A DNA stretch of 64,000 bases from contig NZ_SNXU01000001.1 of assembly GCF_004362515.1 (NCBI RefSeq), forward strand, positions 3,410,001-3,474,000, in the 5' to 3' direction. Below the pieces are notes generated by a model. That model saw nothing but the letters and a program-made list of their open reading frames with translations. It was not told where the DNA came from and searched no databases. The number at the start of each line of letters is the position of its first letter. Position 1 is the stretch's first letter. This document shows positions 58,895-64,000 of this stretch, piece by piece. The translations under genes were made by a program, and so were the position numbers. The stretch is from Actinokineospora alba (lineage in GTDB: Bacteria; Actinomycetota; Actinomycetes; Mycobacteriales; Pseudonocardiaceae).

Positions 58895-61117
58895 TCACGG
58901 CACACTCTCGGCCGTGGCGAGCGCCTCACCATGCGCCCGCCCCTGGGACTCTGACCTGCGTCGATGGGCGAGGAATCGACTCGTCGCGAGGCCGAGCGCC
59001 AAGGCCAGCGTGACCCAGTGGACGGTGAGCCCGCTCGATCCGGCGATCGGCGGGAGACACGCGATAGCGGTCAACAGCCATGGCCACGGCGTCGCCGTGG
59101 TGCCGGTGCGGACCGAGTGCAGCAGGTACCAGCCCAGCAGCAGGTGGACGATGCTCGACATCGGGTCCAGCGGCACACCCAGCAGCACCGGCGAGGTGTG
59201 CGTGCCGGTCAACCCGGTCACCGCGAAGCCGAGGATGCCGATAGCGCCGTAGCCGGTGCCCAGCGTCGCGGCCACCGCGTCCCACCGGGAGCCCGCGCGG
59301 TCCTGGGCGGCCCCCGCGTCCGGGTCCAGCGTGGAGCGCCACTCGAACAGCACGAACGCCAGCGCCGTGGGCACCCCGAGCAGCGCGAGGGCGAGCAGGG
59401 GACGGGGCTGGACCAGCCAGTCGACCCCGGTGGTCGGCAGCCCGGCGCTGCGGGCGGCGCCGATGATCCCGGCGATGACCAGCATCGCGCACAGGTACGC
59501 GAGGTACACCGTCATCGGCGCGGAGTGGACGAACCGGGCCGCCTGGGCCGGGGCGCTGCGCGCGATGGCCCGGGCGCCCGCTCGGCGGGGCAGCGCGACC
59601 AGGCAGACCTGGGCCAGACCGATGAGCAGCACCGCGGGCGCCGACGGAACGAAACTCGCCGACCCGGTCGGCTCGGCCATCACCAGCGGCGACAGCGGAC
59701 CCACGGTCGTCAGCGCGGCCAGGGCGGCGAGCGCGGCCAGTCCGACCGCCACGAGCACCGCGCGGGGCAGCCGCCACAGGGTGCCGTCGGCGTAGTGGAA
59801 GGCGAGCTGGCCGAACAGCGCCGCGAGGACCACGCCGCCAAGGTGCGCGGCGAACACCCCGGACCCGAACACCCCGATGCCGACCACGACCGCGGCCTGC
59901 GCCAGCGGCGTGAGCACGGGGGCGCGGCGGTGCAGCCACAGCATCGCGGGCGTCATCGCCACCACGAGCAGGTACAGGCCGAGCAGCCACAGCGGCTGCA
60001 CGACGAGCCTGCCGACGGTCCGGACCGCCTCGGGTGGGGCGTTCACCAGGTCGAGCGAGAGCGGCAGCACCAGCCACGCGGTGACGAAGGCGAGCACCGG
60101 CCGGATCAGCCAGCACACCCGCCGCGCCAGGTAGCCGCCGTAGCCGGTGGTCGTGGCCTGCCAGGCCAGCAGGTTCGAGTGCCCGCCCGCGAAGAAGAAC
60201 AGCGGCACCAGCTGCAGCAGCCAGGTCATCGGCCACAGCGACGCCGCGGTCAGGTCGAGCAGGGGCGCCAGCGCGAGCACCGACTCGGCGAGGACGAACC
60301 CGCCCAGGCTCACCATCCGCAGGAACCCGAGGTAGGACGCGCGGTCACCCTCGTCCGGCGACAGCACCGGTTGGGGCTGGCGCGGCCGGTGCTGCCGGGT
60401 TCGTCGCAGCACCGGGACCCGGACCACGAGCAGCGCGATGACGACGAGCAGACCCGCGGTCCACAGCCCGATCGGCTCGGCCCGCGGCGGCCCCCACCGC
60501 TGGTGCCACGAGTTGACCACCAGGCCCGCCGAGTACAGCGTCGCCACGATCCGGCAGGTGCCCGCCGAGCCCTGCGGGTTGCGCTCGCACTGCCCGTGCA
60601 TGTCCTCGGCGAGCTGCTGGTCGAGGCGCCTGCGCGGGTCGGGCCCCAGCGGCTCGCCCTTCTCCTCGGCGTAGCGCAGCAGGTCGTAGCCCAAGTCGTG
60701 CGCCTTGCAGCCGACCGAGTAGTCCCAGCGGGTGTCGTCGTCGCCCCACGGTGTCGAGCAGCCGCCGCCCGCGTGGACCGCGCGGTCCCGCCCCGCGGGG
60801 TCGGTGGCCCGGGCCGGGTCGACGTCGGTGACCTTGGTGAAGTCCTTGGGCAGCACGGCGAGCGGATCCCCGGAGAACCCCGGGTCGAGCATCGTGTCGA
60901 TGGCGGCGGCGGCCACGGCGGCGTCACCGGTCGGCGGGCCCGCGTCGGGAGCGGGTGAACGAGAGGCGACCACGCCGAAACCGGCGGCGACGACCACGAC
61001 GAGGAGGAACCAGCCGAGCCGTCCACCCAGCGCGCGCCCTGCCCGCGGCGGCTCCGGATCGGCCGAGGAGTGCCGGGCGGACGGCACTGTGACCTCACCC
61101 GAGACTTTGCCCCCCAC
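58895..61117 (-). CDS. Phospholipase A2-acyltransferase-3-like membrane fusion
   Basis: 740 residues. After one N-terminal membrane helix, an extracytoplasmic part of about 150 residues shows the prokaryotic phospholipase A2 signature (GCKAHDLGYDLLRYA, His-Asp pair) and several cysteines. A polytopic region with about ten helices follows, resembling acyltransferase-3 proteins (WPMTWLLQLVPLFFFAGGHSN near residue 295). The last segment (GYGAIGILGFAVTGL, then SSIVHLLLGWYLLHS) is DUF4383-like. Such a join of a lipid hydrolase with a membrane acyltransferase is unusual; the substrate is probably a lipid or envelope glycan. Confidence 0.82.
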   Translation of the reverse strand: MGGKVSGEVTVPSARHSSADPEPPRAGRALGGRLGWFLLVVVVAAGFGVVASRSPAPDAGPPTGDAAVAAAAIDTMLDPGFSGDPLAVLPKDFTKVTDVDPARATDPAGRDRAVHAGGGCSTPWGDDDTRWDYSVGCKAHDLGYDLLRYAEEKGEPLGPDPRRRLDQQLAEDMHGQCERNPQGSAGTCRIVATLYSAGLVVNSWHQRWGPPRAEPIGLWTAGLLVVIALLVVRVPVLRRTRQHRPRQPQPVLSPDEGDRASYLGFLRMVSLGGFVLAESVLALAPLLDLTAASLWPMTWLLQLVPLFFFAGGHSNLLAWQATTTGYGGYLARRVCWLIRPVLAFVTAWLVLPLSLDLVNAPPEAVRTVGRLVVQPLWLLGLYLLVVAMTPAMLWLHRRAPVLTPLAQAAVVVGIGVFGSGVFAAHLGGVVLAALFGQLAFHYADGTLWRLPRAVLVAVGLAALAALAALTTVGPLSPLVMAEPTGSASFVPSAPAVLLIGLAQVCLVALPRRAGARAIARSAPAQAARFVHSAPMTVYLAYLCAMLVIAGIIGAARSAGLPTTGVDWLVQPRPLLALALLGVPTALAFVLFEWRSTLDPDAGAAQDRAGSRWDAVAATLGTGYGAIGILGFAVTGLTGTHTSPVLLGVPLDPMSSIVHLLLGWYLLHSVRTGTTATPWPWLLTAIACLPPIAGSSGLTVHWVTLALALGLATSRFLAHRRRSESQGRAHGEALATAESVP

Positions 61118-61386
61118 TCGGGCAGGTTACCGGGATGCGAAGCGCACGCGCGCGGCACGGGGAGTGGTGGCGGGTGGGTGGCACGGCGCACCCCCAGGGC
61201 GCCATGCCACTTCCCCCCTTCCCCCGGATGACACGGTACGGACCGGCCCTGGCAGCCGGTCTGTACTGTCCTTGACGGCCGCCTGTACCGCTCGGCAATG
61301 CCCGCTACCTGCGTGAATCGGTCATCCGATTGCACTACGATGAACTGACCGGCAAATTGAACGCGGCAAGAGAGGGCATCGTCGAA

Positions 61387-64000
61387 ATGACCGAGGAGTC
61401 GCCGATCCCGTTCGGCGAAGTCCTCCGGTCGCATCGGCTGCGGGCCCGGCTCACCCAGCAGGAGCTCGCCGAGCGCTCCGGTCTGAGCGTTCGCGCGCTG
61501 CGCTACATCGAGCGCGGCGGCGTCGACCGGCCCCGGCTCGACACCGTCCGCAGGCTCGCCGCCGCCGTCGGGGTGCCCGCCGACGACCCCACCTTCCTCG
61601 CCGCCGCCGCGGCCGTCCAGCAGACACCGGCCCCGCGGGTGCGGGTCGGCATCCTCGGGCCGCTCTCGGTCGACCACGGCGACCGCGCGATCGGAGTCGG
61701 CGCGCTCAAGCAGCGGACCCTGCTGGCCCTGCTGGCGCTGCGGGTCAACACCACGGTCCGGCACGACGAGATCGTCGACGTGCTCTGGGGCGAGGACCCG
61801 CCGGAGAGCTGTCTCGGGCTGGTGCACACCTACATCTCCCGGCTGCGCCGCGCGCTGACCGCCGCGAGCAGGCGCAACGCCGACGTGATCGCCTCCACCC
61901 CCGGCGGCTACCGGCTCGACCTGCGCGTCGACCAGCTCGACATGGCCCGGTTCGACGATCTCGTCGCCAAAGCCCAGGCCGCCCGGCTCAGCGAGCCGGA
62001 CCGGGCCGCCGACCTCTACGACCGCGCCCTCGCCTCCTGGCGCGGACCCGCGCTCTCCGACCTTCCCGCGCTGCGCGAGCACCCGGCGGTGATCGCGCTG
62101 AACGTGCGCCGCCGCGACGCGGTCCTCGCCCACGCCGACGTCGCGATCGAACTCGGCCGGTTCGACGAGGTCGTCCTCAACACCCGCGGCCTGGTCCACG
62201 ACGAACCGCTCCACGAGGGCCTGCACGCGCGGCTGATCCTGGGGCTCGCGGGCACCGGCGAGCAGGCCGCGGCGCTGGGTGTGTTCGCCGACATCCGGGC
62301 CCGCCTCGACACCGAACTCGGCGTCGAGCCCGGCGCCGAGATCCGCCAGGCGCACGTGCGGGTGCTGCGGGGCAAGCCGCAACCCGCGTCGCAGCGCGCG
62401 CCCGCGCAACTGCCCGCCGAGACACCCGGCTTCGTGGGTCGGGCCGACGCCATGGCCCGGCTCGACTCGCACCTCGCGGACCTGGACGGCCACTCGGTGG
62501 TCATCGCGGTCTCGGGAAGCGCGGGGGTCGGCAAGACCGCCCTCGCCGTGCGGTGGGCGCACCGGGTCCGCCCGCGGTTCCCCGACGGCCAGCTCAGCGT
62601 CAACCTGCAGGGCTACGCCGCGGGCCATCCGCCGACCGTGCACGAGGTGCTGGTGCGCTTCGTGCGCGCCCTCGGCGTCGCGCCCGAGCGGGTGCCTGCC
62701 GACACCGAGGAGGCCGCGGGTCTCTACCGGACGATGCTGACCGGCAAGAAGGTGCTGATCCTGCTGGACAACGCGGCCACCGCCGAACAGGTGCGCCCGC
62801 TGCTGCCGGGCTCGCCGGGATGCCTGGTGCTGGTGACCAGCCGCGACCGGCTCATGGGCCTCACCGCCCGTGACGGCGCGCACCAGCTGCCGCTCGACGT
62901 GCTCGCGCCGGAGGAGTCGGTCGACCTGCTCGGCAGGCTGGTCGGCGTCGCCCGCACCCGCCGCGAGGCCACGGCCGCCGCCGAGATGGCCGACACCTGC
63001 GCGCACCTGCCGCTGGCGCTGCGCATCGCGGGCGCGAACCTCGCGATCCGGCCGCTGACCACGGTCGCCGATTACACCCGCGAACTGCGTGACCGGGGCC
63101 GGATGGCCGGTCTGGCCGTCGCCGGGGACGAGTCCGCCGCGGTCCGCGTCGCGTTCGACCTCTCCTACACCAAGCTCACCCCGGCGGCCCGGCGCCTGTT
63201 CCGGCTGCTCGGCCTGGTGCCCGGCACCGACATCGACGCCGCGGGCGCGGCGGCCCTGGTGAGCTCGACGACCGACGAGGCCGCGCGGCTGCTGCGCGTG
63301 CTCGACCACGGCAACCTCATCCGCGAGCACACACCCGGCCGCTACACCTTCCACGACCTGCTGCGCGAGTACGCCGCCGACCGCGCGGGCTTCGACGACG
63401 AGGACGACGACCGCCACGACGCCGTCGTCCGGCTCTTCGAGCACTACCTCAAGGCTGTGCGCGCGTACAGCGCGGTGCTCTGGCAGGTCGAGCCCGCGGA
63501 GTCGGGCGGCGGCGAGCAGGCCGCGATCAGCTGGCTCGACGCCGAACGCGCGAACCTGGTGGCCGCCGCCCTCGCCGCGGGCGGCCTGGGCCTGCACAGC
63601 TACGCGTGGCGCTTCGCCGAGGCGCTGCGCAGCTATTTCACCAACCGCGGCCACGGCGACGACGGCATCGCCGTGTGCACCGCGGCGGTGACCGCGGCCC
63701 GCAACGCCGGTGACGTCGACGCCGAGGCGTCCGTGCACGAATTGCTCGGACAGATCTACGGCAACCTCAGCGACTACGACAACGCCATCGAGCACCTGCG
63801 CTGGGCGCAGGAACTCAGCCGGGGCACCGGCAACCGGGTCGTCGAGGCGGCGGCCCTGCACAACCTCGGGCGCGCGTACTCGCAACTCGGGCAACCCGCC
63901 CAGGCGTCGGCGTTCTGCGAGGAGTCGCTGCACATCTACCGGGCCATCGGCAACCGGCGCGGGGAGGCGGCGGCGCTGAACTACCTGGGCATCGCCGCGC
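61387..64000 (+). CDS. XRE-SARP-NB-ARC-TPR regulator (AfsR-like, 3' end outside window)
   Basis: Frame open from ATG 61387 to the right edge (871 residues). Residues 10-70 form an XRE helix-turn-helix (LTQQELAERSGLSVRALRYIERGG). About 85-170 is an OmpR-like SARP domain (LRVNTTVRHDEIVDVLWGED), and 175-325 the activation domain (ELGVEPGAEIRQ). About 345-600 is an NB-ARC ATPase with Walker A SGSAGVGKT and GKKVLILLDNA. TPR-like repeats begin near 780. Two DNA-binding domains in one protein are uncommon. No clear target genes are in view. Confidence 0.9.
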   Translation, partial: MTEESPIPFGEVLRSHRLRARLTQQELAERSGLSVRALRYIERGGVDRPRLDTVRRLAAAVGVPADDPTFLAAAAAVQQTPAPRVRVGILGPLSVDHGDRAIGVGALKQRTLLALLALRVNTTVRHDEIVDVLWGEDPPESCLGLVHTYISRLRRALTAASRRNADVIASTPGGYRLDLRVDQLDMARFDDLVAKAQAARLSEPDRAADLYDRALASWRGPALSDLPALREHPAVIALNVRRRDAVLAHADVAIELGRFDEVVLNTRGLVHDEPLHEGLHARLILGLAGTGEQAAALGVFADIRARLDTELGVEPGAEIRQAHVRVLRGKPQPASQRAPAQLPAETPGFVGRADAMARLDSHLADLDGHSVVIAVSGSAGVGKTALAVRWAHRVRPRFPDGQLSVNLQGYAAGHPPTVHEVLVRFVRALGVAPERVPADTEEAAGLYRTMLTGKKVLILLDNAATAEQVRPLLPGSPGCLVLVTSRDRLMGLTARDGAHQLPLDVLAPEESVDLLGRLVGVARTRREATAAAEMADTCAHLPLALRIAGANLAIRPLTTVADYTRELRDRGRMAGLAVAGDESAAVRVAFDLSYTKLTPAARRLFRLLGLVPGTDIDAAGAAALVSSTTDEAARLLRVLDHGNLIREHTPGRYTFHDLLREYAADRAGFDDEDDDRHDAVVRLFEHYLKAVRAYSAVLWQVEPAESGGGEQAAISWLDAERANLVAAALAAGGLGLHSYAWRFAEALRSYFTNRGHGDDGIAVCTAAVTAARNAGDVDAEASVHELLGQIYGNLSDYDNAIEHLRWAQELSRGTGNRVVEAAALHNLGRAYSQLGQPAQASAFCEESLHIYRAIGNRRGEAAALNYLGIAA

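Noticed and set aside
60310..63933. 1207-codon minus-strand open frame across the right-hand end
   Set aside because: It is antisense to the XRE-SARP-NB-ARC regulator and to the start of the phospholipase fusion, without any domain; a product of high GC3.

Overview
The window is high-GC DNA with GTG starts, many 4-bp ATGA/GTGA gene overlaps and a gene content typical of a filamentous actinomycete of the Pseudonocardiaceae type (Actinokineospora, Saccharothrix, Lentzea and relatives). The genus is inferred from style and synteny, not proven.

Region 1 (1-13965) is a tightly coupled biosynthetic gene cluster and the most interesting part of the window. A divergent SARP/AAA regulator (1-1651, cut by the left edge) faces 13 genes on the + strand: alpha-oxoamine synthase, ketosynthase, MaoC-type dehydratase, adenylating ligase, acyl carrier protein, a TrpD-like phosphoribosyltransferase, a TrpA-like aldolase, an EctC-like cupin cyclase, an acyl-CoA dehydrogenase, TrpF-like and TrpC-like enzymes, an S-adenosylmethionine synthetase and a type II thioesterase. 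TrpE, TrpG and TrpB are absent, as are EctA and EctB, so this is neither a tryptophan nor an ectoine operon. The set suggests an acyl-ACP/aminoketone-derived amine that is phosphoribosylated, rearranged, possibly ring-closed and cleaved by repurposed tryptophan enzymes, then cyclised by an ectoine-synthase-like enzyme. The product is unknown. TTA codons in the regulator and in the ligase suggest bldA-type developmental control.

Region 2 (13976-28485) is ordinary chromosome: a membrane-anchored esterase, tex, cspA, an LLM oxidoreductase/SnoaL pair, a TetR-flavin monooxygenase pair with a clear palindromic operator, an M50 protease, a methyltransferase, proA, ctaD, serB and a Pth2-type hydrolase.

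Region 3 (28787-46235) follows the gene order of Mycobacterium tuberculosis Rv1329c-Rv1341 (dinG, pncB, clpS, DUF2017, P1 peptidase, mec-cysO-cysM, rhomboid, murI, cAMP-phosphodiesterase-like, rph, rdgB). Two insertions break it: an exosortase surface-protein island (GT2, exosortase, anchored protein, mini sorting-signal protein, wecB, plus pncA) between dinG and pncB, and an SRPBCC/racemase pair with a palindromic repeat between cysM and the rhomboid gene.

Region 4 (46236-64000) opens with a striking array of about 23 short palindromes between convergent genes. It continues with DJ-1/GlxA genes, a lipoprotein serine hydrolase, bcp, smpB, a secreted zinc metalloprotease, an odd class I tRNA with anticodon UAG, a TetR/Baeyer-Villiger monooxygenase pair, an XRE regulator, an LCP cell-wall ligase, a phospholipase A2-acyltransferase fusion and an XRE-SARP-NB-ARC-TPR regulator cut by the right edge.
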